DNA of 64,000 nucleotides. Source: an uncultured Clostridia bacterium. Its GTDB lineage: Bacteria; Bacillota; Clostridia; Oscillospirales; Acutalibacteraceae. A program made the translations under genes and the position numbers. The notes beneath the pieces were generated by a model. The model was not told where the DNA came from. It saw only the letters and a list, made by a program, of their open reading frames with translations, and did not search any database. The DNA lies in assembly GCA_947589415.1 (NCBI GenBank), contig CANQBP010000002.1, positions 97,848 to 161,847 of the forward strand. The letters run 5' to 3'. This document shows, in pieces, positions 34,583 to 43,265 of the stretch (the first letter of the stretch is position 1; each line of letters begins with the position of its first letter).

Positions 34583-35512
34583 ATGGAACAGAATTATAAT
34601 GAATACGGAACAAACAGAAGATTTAATATACCTCCCGTGGCACTTGTTATTTTTGCGGTCATTGTAATTGCGGGGTGTTTCATAGGTATATGGTGCGTTT
34701 ACTCTAAGTATTATGATGATGAGAGTTTTAAAAATGCGGCAGGTACAGCAGAGGCTGTTTGTACGGAAAAAGACGTTTACAGTCAGGGCGACGGTGCAGA
34801 GGCGGTTACACATTATATTATGCTTATTGAATTTCATACGGAAGAAGATGAAAGCGGCGAACCGTATCAGGTAGTACTTGACGAAACGGCAGAAAGTTTT
34901 AAGGATATTTCCGTGGGGGATACCATAGACGTATATTATGACAAAGAAAATCCGCAAATATGCCGTCCTGTTATCTTTTTCGGAGATCCTGTTCCTGCGT
35001 ATGTAATATTCGGCATTATAATTTTTGCGGCGCTTATTCTTGCAGGTATAAATCTTAATACGATTATAAGAAATATACACGGATATACGCCGAAATTTAC
35101 AAAACCCGATGATATAGGATATACGGGCGGCGGTACGTCTGATGTTGTCGGTGACAGTAATGTTGATTATAATTCCGCTGACGTATTCAATAATTCGGTT
35201 ATGGACAGCTATGCGGATCCGTTTGCCACATATTCGGGTTATGATGAAAATCAAAATACGGAGGTTACTGACGGTGCGTACTTCGATCCAAATTCGGGGT
35301 ACAGCGGAAATGGAGATATTCACGTAAATAATGACGTTCCCCGTACGGGGGATATCAATAATCCGTTTTTGACAAATATAAATACCGATCCCAACAATCC
35401 GTTCAACACGGATTTGCAGAGTATAAATAACAATGATGCTGATTTGAACGACCCGTTTGCTATATATGGTGACAGTTCGTTCGGGGCGGCTGTCAACCCC
35501 GATAATGAATGA
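34583..35512 (+). CDS. DUF3592-like membrane protein with DPF/NPF tail
   Basis: 309 residues. Helix one near 17-40, an extracytoplasmic DUF3592-like domain (ISVGDTIDVYYDKENP is its most typical stretch), helix two near 135-157, and a ~150-residue Asn/Asp-rich tail with repeated Asp/Asn-Pro-Phe motifs (DPFATYS, NPFLTN, NPFNTD, DPFAIYG). The tail is predicted cytoplasmic. ATG 34583 has GGAGGTG upstream; an open frame back to 34436 has no SD. The same D/N-P-F motif recurs in the next gene. Confidence 0.82.
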   Translation: MEQNYNEYGTNRRFNIPPVALVIFAVIVIAGCFIGIWCVYSKYYDDESFKNAAGTAEAVCTEKDVYSQGDGAEAVTHYIMLIEFHTEEDESGEPYQVVLDETAESFKDISVGDTIDVYYDKENPQICRPVIFFGDPVPAYVIFGIIIFAALILAGINLNTIIRNIHGYTPKFTKPDDIGYTGGGTSDVVGDSNVDYNSADVFNNSVMDSYADPFATYSGYDENQNTEVTDGAYFDPNSGYSGNGDIHVNNDVPRTGDINNPFLTNINTDPNNPFNTDLQSINNNDADLNDPFAIYGDSSFGAAVNPDNE

Positions 35513-35564
35513 CGGAGGTTGTTTTCGGCTGCGTATCAGGAAGTGAAATGGAGGAGTTTCGGAT

Positions 35565-36404
35565 ATGACTGATTTTAAAAATAATTCACCCCGTTTTACC
35601 GATAACGGGGAAGATGATATTTCCCGTTCCCGTATGACCTCGGTCGGGGAGCAAATGGAGTTTGTAAATGAGATAACGTCCATGTTTGATACATCGCTCG
35701 AAAGTGCGGACGGTTCTCCGAAGTATTCAAAGCCTTTCGGTTCGGCACATAGCAGAAAAAACGATGAGAGTGAGCACAACGATGAACATGGGGAAGATGA
35801 AGCTATTCCCCAAACGGACGACTCTGAAACGGTATCGGAAGAAAAGAAAGAAGAACCGAAATACACATTGGAAGATATAGCCAAAATGATTAAAAAGGGA
35901 AACGATGACCCTTTTAATGCCAATGTCGGTGATTATGAAAGCGACAAAGAACTTGAGTCGCTGGTGAAAACGGGAAGTGACGATCCGTTTAATACTGATA
36001 AACGTAAGGAAAATGAAGCTCTTACCCAAACAGACGGCTCTGAAGAAACGGTATCGGAAGAAGAACCGGAGTACACATTGGAGGATATAGCGAAAATGAT
36101 AAAAAAGGGAAACGATGACCCTTTTAACGCCAAAGCCGATGATTATGAAAGTGACAAGGAACTTGAGGCCCTGGTGAAAACAGGAAGTGACAATTCGTTT
36201 AATACTGCGGCTGATTCATATGAAAGTGATGCCGCACTTGAGGCTTTGATAAGAAAGGGTGCGGACGATCCGTTCAATTCTAATGCGGCGGATTACGAGG
36301 TAGACGAACAGCTTGCGGCACTGATAAGAAAAGGTTCGGAGGGTATAGCGTTGAGTCAGACTGCGGACACTCCGAAAGAAGAAAATGATCCTATGGAGGA
36401 ATGA
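35565..36404 (+). CDS. DPF-repeat protein, cytosolic, unknown
   Basis: 279-residue acidic, hydrophilic protein with no signal or membrane segment. The C-terminal 175 residues are about five imperfect copies of a ~27-residue unit with the core KGxDDPFNxxxxDYESDxxLEALI; the first and third copies are almost identical (IAKMIKKGNDDPFNA), which suggests a duplicated pair. The N-terminal part is low complexity. The shared DPF motif with the tail of the preceding membrane protein suggests the two interact. SD GGAGG before ATG 35565. Confidence 0.8.
   Translation: MTDFKNNSPRFTDNGEDDISRSRMTSVGEQMEFVNEITSMFDTSLESADGSPKYSKPFGSAHSRKNDESEHNDEHGEDEAIPQTDDSETVSEEKKEEPKYTLEDIAKMIKKGNDDPFNANVGDYESDKELESLVKTGSDDPFNTDKRKENEALTQTDGSEETVSEEEPEYTLEDIAKMIKKGNDDPFNAKADDYESDKELEALVKTGSDNSFNTAADSYESDAALEALIRKGADDPFNSNAADYEVDEQLAALIRKGSEGIALSQTADTPKEENDPMEE
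35877..36345 (+). repeat. Imperfect ~27-residue coding repeats (DPF units)
   Basis: Five to six tandem units in frame; the block 35866-35948 is repeated with few changes at 36076-36158. Confidence 0.75.
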
Positions 36405-36437
36405 TTTTATCCCGTTGTTATTTACGGGTGGTGAATT

Positions 36438-37670
36438 ATGAAAAGGAAGTTTTTTATATTGTCGGCAGTGATTTTCTTTTCTTTGGCGGTCATGGGCATT
36501 TTTCTTTTATGCTGTTCTCAAAGAGCTGACACGGACACCTCAAAAATATCGTCCGAGGTGAGCAGTGAAGGGGAATATTCATCGGCGGAAGATACAGATG
36601 ATACTTCTAAACGACAGCTTGTGCCGAATTTGTCTGCGGTCGAGGATTACGACAGCAAATATCTTGTTAAAAAACTGGGACTTGAAGATAAATATTATTT
36701 TTGTGAAATGTACCGTGCCGTTGCCGAACATAGAGAGTCTTATACTTTTGATGTTCCGATAAATGAGAACAGGCTTAAAAAACTTATGTATCTTCTGAAT
36801 TATGAATGTCCGGAGCTTATATATTTAAAGGGTGAATATCTTGCGGAAAATACTGGGGAAAAGAATGAATATGCGGGAAAGGTGAACTTTTCCTATTGTA
36901 TGACGCAGGAAGAAAGTACCGAGGCATTTAAGGAGCTTAATGAATTTTTTAAGTCGCTGATTTCGGAAACGGACGGCATGAACGAATTTGAAAAGGAAAA
37001 ATATGTATATGATTATATTTTTATGAATTGTTCTTATAATGATTTGAGTGATACTTCCGGTTCTGCATACGGTTCTCTTATAGCGGGAGCAGGGAGATGT
37101 GAAGCATACTGCAAGGGTTTTATGTGGTGCATGAGAAAACTCGGAACGGAATGTATATGTGTTTCGGGTTATTGTGATACCGCTTCAAATTCGGTATTTA
37201 CGGAACATTCATGGAATTTGGTTAAAATTGATAATAATTGGTATCATCTCGATATTTCGGCAGATAATGTCAGCACTGTTTCGGAAAGAATACCCGACTA
37301 CGGTTTTTTTAATGTCAGTGATGTGTTTATAAGTGAAAAATATCAGATTGATCCGATTTATAATGATATCGGTATTCCTGCCTGTACGACAAGTGATTTT
37401 AACTATCACACAGCCAACGGTCTGTTTGTTACGGCGGGAGATGCCAAAAGCAAGCTGCAAGATATAATGCTTGAAAATTTTGATGAAGAGGGAATAAGTA
37501 ACCTTAGCGTCAAATTTGAAAGCAGGAGTGATTATAATTTGATATTGAATGATGTTGAATTATTTATAAAGGAGTTCCTTAAAAATAATTCGGATCTTGT
37601 TTTTGAATACTCGATCCGCTATAACGATCTTTCAAAAACGATATTGATAAATCTTAAAAAGGCAGCGTAA
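36438..37670 (+). CDS. Secreted or membrane-anchored transglutaminase-like protein
   Basis: 410 residues. An N-terminal hydrophobic segment (residues 5-27) ends in LLCCSQ, near a lipobox but with Cys or Leu at the -1 position, so lipidation is uncertain. A Ser/Asp linker follows, then a transglutaminase-like core with complete triad: Cys in GAGRCEAYCKGF, His in EHSWNLVKI, Asp in YHLDISADN. It is a paralogue of the cytosolic protein at 25937 and has the same CTTSDFNY element. It may process or cross-link surface proteins of this operon. SD GGGTGGTG. Confidence 0.85.
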   Translation: MKRKFFILSAVIFFSLAVMGIFLLCCSQRADTDTSKISSEVSSEGEYSSAEDTDDTSKRQLVPNLSAVEDYDSKYLVKKLGLEDKYYFCEMYRAVAEHRESYTFDVPINENRLKKLMYLLNYECPELIYLKGEYLAENTGEKNEYAGKVNFSYCMTQEESTEAFKELNEFFKSLISETDGMNEFEKEKYVYDYIFMNCSYNDLSDTSGSAYGSLIAGAGRCEAYCKGFMWCMRKLGTECICVSGYCDTASNSVFTEHSWNLVKIDNNWYHLDISADNVSTVSERIPDYGFFNVSDVFISEKYQIDPIYNDIGIPACTTSDFNYHTANGLFVTAGDAKSKLQDIMLENFDEEGISNLSVKFESRSDYNLILNDVELFIKEFLKNNSDLVFEYSIRYNDLSKTILINLKKAA

Positions 37671-37688
37671 CGGAGAGTGAGTGATTTT

Positions 37689-38375
37689 ATGGAGCCTGTA
37701 TCAAATTTCGGAAAATTCGGCAGAATAGTGCTTATCGTTGTGGGGGCGTGTCTGTTGTGTATAGGAATATATCTCACAACAGAGAACAGGAGTCCCGATA
37801 ATGCGGTTGAATGTAGAGCAACCATAACGGGATTTAAAACAATTGATGGTCCCGATGTTATAAAAGGACAGAGTATCAGTACGCTTATAAGCTATAATGT
37901 AGGCACAAAAAAATACACCGATATAGAATTGGGACAATACGAAAACTCTTGGAAAGTCGGGGATCAGATAACAATATACTATCTCACGAATAATCCGATG
38001 GACGTGTCAACCAAAACAATGACATATGGCGGTTGGATCGTTATAACCCTGTCGCTGCCGTTTCTTATTATAGGGATATATACGCTCGTAAGTGTACGCA
38101 GACGGGCTGCAAAAACACCCGAAGAGATAGCCGAGGACGAGGAAAGAACGACCTCCGGCAAGCTGAAATATAAGGTTTCGTCTATTGTTATCCCTTTGGC
38201 GGGAGGTGTGCCGTGTTGTATTATTGCCGTGATACTCAGCATTTTGGAACATAGTCCTATTCCTGCGCTTTTGTTTTTCGTTCTCGGAGGAGGTGCCGTT
38301 ATAGTCGGCATACGGTCGGTGGTGCTTTATTTTATTATAAGACATAGACGAAAAGAGTTGAAAAAACAGTCATAG
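37689..38375 (+). CDS. DUF3592-like membrane protein
   Basis: 228 residues. Helix one near 10-28, an ectodomain with the DUF3592-like features (RATITGFKTI, SWKVGDQITIYYLTNNP), and further helices near 113-135, 165-185 and 192-215, ending in a basic cytosolic tail. Homologous in its ectodomain to the protein at 34583. ATG 37689 follows GGAGAG at 11 bases; a GTG at 37677 sits in that SD. Last gene of the operon. Confidence 0.8.
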   Translation: MEPVSNFGKFGRIVLIVVGACLLCIGIYLTTENRSPDNAVECRATITGFKTIDGPDVIKGQSISTLISYNVGTKKYTDIELGQYENSWKVGDQITIYYLTNNPMDVSTKTMTYGGWIVITLSLPFLIIGIYTLVSVRRRAAKTPEEIAEDEERTTSGKLKYKVSSIVIPLAGGVPCCIIAVILSILEHSPIPALLFFVLGGGAVIVGIRSVVLYFIIRHRRKELKKQS

Positions 38376-38464
38376 CAGTAATGTCCGATATGCGGGCAGA
38401 CTCCGTCCGATGTGTGTTTCGGGCATTGAGGCAAATAATCGAATATTGTGTGTCGAGTACTAAA

Positions 38465-38515
38465 AAACTCCCGCATTTGCAGGACTCTTGAGTCCCGTTA
38501 AATGTGGGAGTTTTA
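38465..38515. terminator. Bidirectional terminator between convergent operons
   Basis: AAACTCCCGCATTT and AAATGTGGGAGTTTT pair as a 14-bp stem; A-run before and T-run after allow use from both sides. Confidence 0.8.
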
Positions 38516-38533
38516 TTTGCGGATTTTATCATG

Positions 38534-39166
38534 TTATTGAGTTAAAAAGAGGTATAATGCTGCGCCGATTTGCAGAGCTGCAAGAATCAGAAGTATTGCT
38601 ATTGTCGTTTTCAATGAAGAAAGGATACTGTTTGCACGTTTTTCGGCGGTACTTCCCGACGGAGTGACACGGACACGTTTGACCTGCGACATTTGTTTGT
38701 CGATATTTTCCGTTATATCCTCCGCTATTACTTCGGGTATCGGGGTATCATCATCTTTTTGTTCAAGATCGTATATATCCGACAGGTTACTTTTTAATTC
38801 GGGTAAAACGGATTTTATATTTTCCGTATCGTCGGGGAGAACGACAATAGTCTGTTCTCCCGAACGTTTTATACAGCAAACGGTATCATCACCGTTTTTC
38901 AGTTCTTTTAATGAAATATCCGTTTTATCCGAGCGAAGAATTTTATTGAGGAGGTTCGCAGTTCCCTGCTTGCCGGTATCATCTCCGGCTATGAATATCA
39001 GCCTGCTTCTTTTTACGGAACGGGAAAGCGTATCCGTAAGTTCTTTCGGGGAAACTGCGGCATACACTTCGTTAAGTGAGAGTGAGATATCCGACAGCTT
39101 ATCGGAAAGCAAATTTTGTATTTCGGAGGTTTTTCCGGATCTGTAAAAAATCACTTCATAATCCAA
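38534..39166 (-). CDS. Tail-anchored membrane protein, unknown
   Basis: 210 residues. A soluble N-terminal domain with alternating strands and helices (RLIFIAGDDTGKQGTANLLNKIL is its best-marked part) precedes a charged linker and a C-terminal hydrophobic segment (residues ~189-208) with nothing after it, so it is tail-anchored with the main domain in the cytosol. The fold resembles the N-terminal domain of the adjacent sortase fusion (both discuss a strand-helix unit ending in a DALN/GDD-type turn); I cannot name it. The gene starts three bases after the sortase stop, so the two are co-translated. Confidence 0.75.
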   Translation of the reverse strand: MDYEVIFYRSGKTSEIQNLLSDKLSDISLSLNEVYAAVSPKELTDTLSRSVKRSRLIFIAGDDTGKQGTANLLNKILRSDKTDISLKELKNGDDTVCCIKRSGEQTIVVLPDDTENIKSVLPELKSNLSDIYDLEQKDDDTPIPEVIAEDITENIDKQMSQVKRVRVTPSGSTAEKRANSILSSLKTTIAILLILAALQIGAALYLFLTQ

Positions 39167-39169
39167 CTT

Positions 39170-42028
39170 TTATACCTCCTCATTTTGTGTTGTTTCTTCG
39201 TTATCGGACGATTGATCCTCATTTACCTCCGACGACGTTTTGACGGTATCAAGCTCTCTTGTGGCATTGCCGATATATTCCTTTATTTGATCGATACTTT
39301 CGCAGCTGTTTATAAGCTCCTCATATTTGCTGTATATAGAATATATTTCCACCTGCTGATCTTGAGCATAAAGGTTTATATCAAGATACGAATGTATAGT
39401 GTTTATAGCGTTATTTCTTTCTTCCTCAAGTTTTTCCGTATCTGTACCCGTTGTTGGTTCTTCGACCGGCGGTTTGCGTTCCTCGTCTATCATCGCAGAT
39501 GTCTTGACTTTATCAAGTTCTTTTAGGGCGTCACGGATGTAGTTGTTTATTTGTTCGTTACTTTCGGATTTGTTTATATAATCCTTATAAACGTTGATAA
39601 TATTGTCTATCTCTTTCTGCTGCTCCGTATAATAAAACTTTTTATCCTTATATGAACTAATCCTATTTATCGCCGTATCTTTTTCTTTCTTAAGGTTGTT
39701 GACATCTGTACCCGTTGTGGGTTCTTCAACGGGAATGGAAGATTCTGCTTTTGACGATTCCGGTTTTGACGATTCCTGTTCAGACGGTTTCTGTTCAGAC
39801 GATTCCTGCTCAGAGGGTTTCTCCTTGTCCTTTTCTTCAAAGGTCTTTATTTCGGAAATTTTGGAAATTGCGTCCTTTTTGAATGTCTCTACTGCCTCAA
39901 CCGTTTTTGCGGAGTCGATCTTACTGTTGTATTCTTTAATGAGAGATTCAACTTCCAATCTTTCCGCAGTATAGTACTTGTTGCCGGCTATCGAATCCTT
40001 TATGGCGGTTTTAGCACTTATCTTTGCATTGCTAAGCTCCTTTTTGGAAACTTCTTTATCCGATTTTTCCTGTTCCTCGGATATTTCCTTTGCGGTCTTT
40101 ATTTTAGAAAATTCTCTGTAAGCCTCGTTATACAACTCATTGACCTCTTTGCCGCTTGTTGCGTCATTTATGAGTTTCTTGTATTTATCAAGAATATCAT
40201 TGAGCTTTTTCTGATCGTCCTCTAAATACTTGTTTGAGGAAATGTAGTCCTGAAGTCCTTTAAGTGCGTTTTTCTTACCCTCGTTAAGTACCTTTTCGAG
40301 TTTTTCGTCGTCCTTTTCCGACCATTTGGAATTTTTGCCGTCATACCAGTCTATTTTACCCTCATTGTATGCCTCTTGGAAAGTGGTTACATCGGGTTTT
40401 GTTCCGCCTCTGACGTTATACCATACATCGGGATACAGCGTATCGGGATTGACTTTCGCCTTTGATACATCTACTTTGGCATTTTCTCCGTCACGCACCC
40501 TTCTCGCAACAACAACAAACCTAAATTCCGAAAAATCATAGGTGCAGGTCGACAGAGTGACTAAGGTGTCGTTTTCGTTTACGTCAACGGGGCAGTCATA
40601 AAGCGACCTTTCACGTATCTGATATACAAAATTCAGGAAGTCATAGTCACTGTCAAAATCGCCCCTCAAATAATTGAAGAATTTTCCGTGTTCCTCAAGA
40701 GTGTTTGTTTTAAGAACGGATATAATTTTCCATTCACTCTTTTCGTATATGGTATTGAATGTGAAAGTCGGAGTTTTTTTGTAGAAATCGAAATCTTCGT
40801 AATTAAGAATATTGGCAAACATACGTCCGTCCTGCATATGATGACCGTGGAGTATGAGGTTTTTGGAGTCAAGCGAGCTGCGATAATCCATGAATACAGT
40901 TCCGTAAACATCATAATTTCCATAGAAATCTCTGTAAAGATAATATTCATGATCCTCGTTTTCCGGCGGCTGAACAACAACATAGTCGATTCTTGTATTC
41001 GGAATTTTTATCCAACCTACCGTATCTTTATTTTCGCTGAGCAGCTTACTGAAATCCACAAGCGTTCCTTGTGAACCGTCAGTCGGCTTTTTGGTGATTT
41101 CATTTCCTTCCTCATCTGTTTCTGTGGTTGATACAAGCAGCTCTCGTATGCTTCCCGTTGTATTATCGTTTACGGCAGGACGTATAACGAGTATATTTAC
41201 AAGCATACTTGCGGAAACAATAAATGTTATGATTGCAACTATCAATACGACCTTTCTTATAACATCAAAAGGCGTATCACCCGAACATGGGATAAAACGC
41301 TTCCAGAACGAGTTCTTTTTCTTGGGGTTAAGAGCCGAGCAGCATACATCATACAATATCGAATCAAACTCTTTTCCCGCAGCCTCCTCGGTAGGGAGTA
41401 ATATAATAAGTACACCGTTATGTGCGACAGAATATGCAATAATACTTTTGCCGTCCTGCTGTTCGGTTTTTGTGATATTTTTATTTTCGTTAAAAACGAT
41501 TTCCTGCGTATCATCGCCGATTTTAAGCGTTACATCATTTTCGCCGGATATTGTGTTTTCCGACTGCTCCGCCGGATTACTGTCATCTTCATTGTCTATA
41601 AGCGTTATCTCCTCACCCGAATCATCAATCATCAATGCGGGAGAGGATTCGATTATGACATCTTCGGTGGCTGCATTTTTGCTTTGAGTTTTTTTGACCG
41701 GCTTAGATGTGCTGTCTTTCGGCGGCACGTCACGAACCTCTATGGTTTTTGGTTTTTCGTTTATGCCGAGCTGTTCAAGCAGTTTGACGGCATTGTCTTT
41801 GTCATCGGAATTTAAAGCATCTGCCACGATGACAAGATCTATCTTGTCATCACCCGATTTTGTTTCTTTAAGAGCATCCGAAATGCTTTCTGCGGTCATA
41901 TTTATTTCTGTTTTGTACATGATATTTATATCTATATCACTAAGCAGTTTGACCGTCTTTTCAAAATCGTCACTATTTGTTTTTGCAAATGCTTTTCCGT
42001 CCTTCGGCAAATATAATTCGGCATTCAT
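39170..42028 (-). CDS. Giant class B sortase fusion protein
   Basis: 952 residues, about four times a normal SrtB. Residues 1-245 are a cytosolic domain of unknown type with acidic linkers; a membrane helix lies at ~259-282; the sortase domain spans ~325-515 with catalytic H396 (LHGHHMQDGRMF), C495 (TLSTCTYDF) and R503 (EFRFVVVARR). Then come four helical repeats of ~70 residues (starting near 575, 664, 778, 866), parted by Ser/Glu/Pro-rich linkers. The enzyme should be active as a transpeptidase. No sorting-signal substrate is seen beside it. SD CAGGAG before ATG 42028. Confidence 0.92.
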   Translation of the reverse strand: MNAELYLPKDGKAFAKTNSDDFEKTVKLLSDIDINIMYKTEINMTAESISDALKETKSGDDKIDLVIVADALNSDDKDNAVKLLEQLGINEKPKTIEVRDVPPKDSTSKPVKKTQSKNAATEDVIIESSPALMIDDSGEEITLIDNEDDSNPAEQSENTISGENDVTLKIGDDTQEIVFNENKNITKTEQQDGKSIIAYSVAHNGVLIILLPTEEAAGKEFDSILYDVCCSALNPKKKNSFWKRFIPCSGDTPFDVIRKVVLIVAIITFIVSASMLVNILVIRPAVNDNTTGSIRELLVSTTETDEEGNEITKKPTDGSQGTLVDFSKLLSENKDTVGWIKIPNTRIDYVVVQPPENEDHEYYLYRDFYGNYDVYGTVFMDYRSSLDSKNLILHGHHMQDGRMFANILNYEDFDFYKKTPTFTFNTIYEKSEWKIISVLKTNTLEEHGKFFNYLRGDFDSDYDFLNFVYQIRERSLYDCPVDVNENDTLVTLSTCTYDFSEFRFVVVARRVRDGENAKVDVSKAKVNPDTLYPDVWYNVRGGTKPDVTTFQEAYNEGKIDWYDGKNSKWSEKDDEKLEKVLNEGKKNALKGLQDYISSNKYLEDDQKKLNDILDKYKKLINDATSGKEVNELYNEAYREFSKIKTAKEISEEQEKSDKEVSKKELSNAKISAKTAIKDSIAGNKYYTAERLEVESLIKEYNSKIDSAKTVEAVETFKKDAISKISEIKTFEEKDKEKPSEQESSEQKPSEQESSKPESSKAESSIPVEEPTTGTDVNNLKKEKDTAINRISSYKDKKFYYTEQQKEIDNIINVYKDYINKSESNEQINNYIRDALKELDKVKTSAMIDEERKPPVEEPTTGTDTEKLEEERNNAINTIHSYLDINLYAQDQQVEIYSIYSKYEELINSCESIDQIKEYIGNATRELDTVKTSSEVNEDQSSDNEETTQNEEV
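39224..40306 (-). repeat. Four ~70-residue helical repeats in the sortase fusion
   Basis: Each unit has a LxxxxxxAINxIxSYxxxxxYxxxQxxIxxI pattern then YxxxINxxxSxxxIxxYxxxAxxELxxVKT. They resemble wall-spanning FIVAR-like helical modules. Confidence 0.75.
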
Positions 42029-42055
42029 AAATGATCACTCCTGACGTTTGAATAC

Positions 42056-43222
42056 TTAAATTTCCGTAATCCTGACATTTTCGACCGCTTCGATTATAAG
42101 CGGCTCATAATTGATTTTGTTCTGCTCCGATATAACATTTTCGATAACGGGCCGTGTTCTGGGGTGTTTAGGTGTAAATACCGTGCAGCAATCCTCGTAT
42201 GGCTGTACAGATATATCAAACGTATCTATTTTTCTTGATATTTCTATTATTTCTTCCTTATCCATACCTATAAGAGGTCTGAAAACGGGCATTGTGCATA
42301 CGTTATCCGTACAAGCTATTGCTCCTATTGTCTGGCTTGCGACCTGTCCCAGACTTTCGCCCGTGATGAGCGCCCTGCACTCGTTTTTCAATGCTATCTT
42401 TTCTGCAATCATCATCATAAATCGGCGCATTATTATGGTGAAATATTCTTCATGGCACTTATCACGTATCTCTTCTTGAAGTTTTGTGAACGGCACGGTG
42501 TACATTTTCATTTTTCCGCTGTACCTTGAAACTCTTTTCAAAAGCTCAACAACCTTTTCTTCTGCCCTTATACTTGTATATGGGGGACTCGCAAAGTGTA
42601 CGGCTGTCAGCTCTATTCCTCTTTTCGCCATCATAAATGCGGCAACGGGGCTGTCAATTCCTCCGGATATAAGTATTGCAGCCTTTCCGCCCGTACCTAC
42701 CGGTATGCCTCCCGCACCCCTATGCGAACCACAGTGTATATACGCCGCATCATCTCGTATTTCTACCATGACAACGGCGTCCGGGTTATGTACGTCAACG
42801 GCAACGTTCGGGTAAAGCTCCGCAAGATATCCTCCGACCTCTTTTGAAATTTGAGGTGAATTAAGCGGAAAGCTCTTATCGGAACGTTTTGCCTCCGCCT
42901 TGAAACTTCTTATTGACGAAAAATCATCTTCAAGATATTCTCCTGCGGTTTTCTTGATTTTTTCTATATCTTTTTCACATACACAAGCACGGGAAAAAGC
43001 CGCTATTCCGAAAATTTTTGAGATACATTCGGCAGCCGTATCCATATCGGTGTCCTCGTTTAAAGGAGTTACGGTTACGGTTGATTGTGAGTTTCTCACC
43101 TTGAAATTTCCAATCGGTCGCAGCCTATGCTTAATATTCTTTATAAGCCTGTCCTCAAAATTTTTTCTGTTAAGTCCTTTAAGGACTATTTCTCCGAGTT
43201 TTATTAAAATTACTTCTTTCAT
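42056..43222 (-). CDS. thiI: tRNA 4-thiouridine synthase ThiI
   Basis: 388 residues: N-terminal ferredoxin-like and THUMP RNA-binding domains, then a PP-loop adenylating domain with SGGIDSPVAAF near 185. It makes s4U8 in tRNA using sulfur from the upstream desulfurase. There is no C-terminal rhodanese domain, as is usual outside enterobacteria; catalysis would rely on cysteines such as the CC in YEDCCTVF. It lies 43 bases after the desulfurase. Confidence 0.95.
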   Translation of the reverse strand: MKEVILIKLGEIVLKGLNRKNFEDRLIKNIKHRLRPIGNFKVRNSQSTVTVTPLNEDTDMDTAAECISKIFGIAAFSRACVCEKDIEKIKKTAGEYLEDDFSSIRSFKAEAKRSDKSFPLNSPQISKEVGGYLAELYPNVAVDVHNPDAVVMVEIRDDAAYIHCGSHRGAGGIPVGTGGKAAILISGGIDSPVAAFMMAKRGIELTAVHFASPPYTSIRAEEKVVELLKRVSRYSGKMKMYTVPFTKLQEEIRDKCHEEYFTIIMRRFMMMIAEKIALKNECRALITGESLGQVASQTIGAIACTDNVCTMPVFRPLIGMDKEEIIEISRKIDTFDISVQPYEDCCTVFTPKHPRTRPVIENVISEQNKINYEPLIIEAVENVRITEI

Positions 43223-43265
43223 ACTGTTTTATATCACCCTCTACAAAGATACACAAGTAATTCTA

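Noticed and set aside
34544..35923. 459-codon minus-strand frame across two plus-strand genes
   Set aside because: Isoleucine/arginine-rich shadow; the plus-strand genes have good SDs, membrane helices and repeats.
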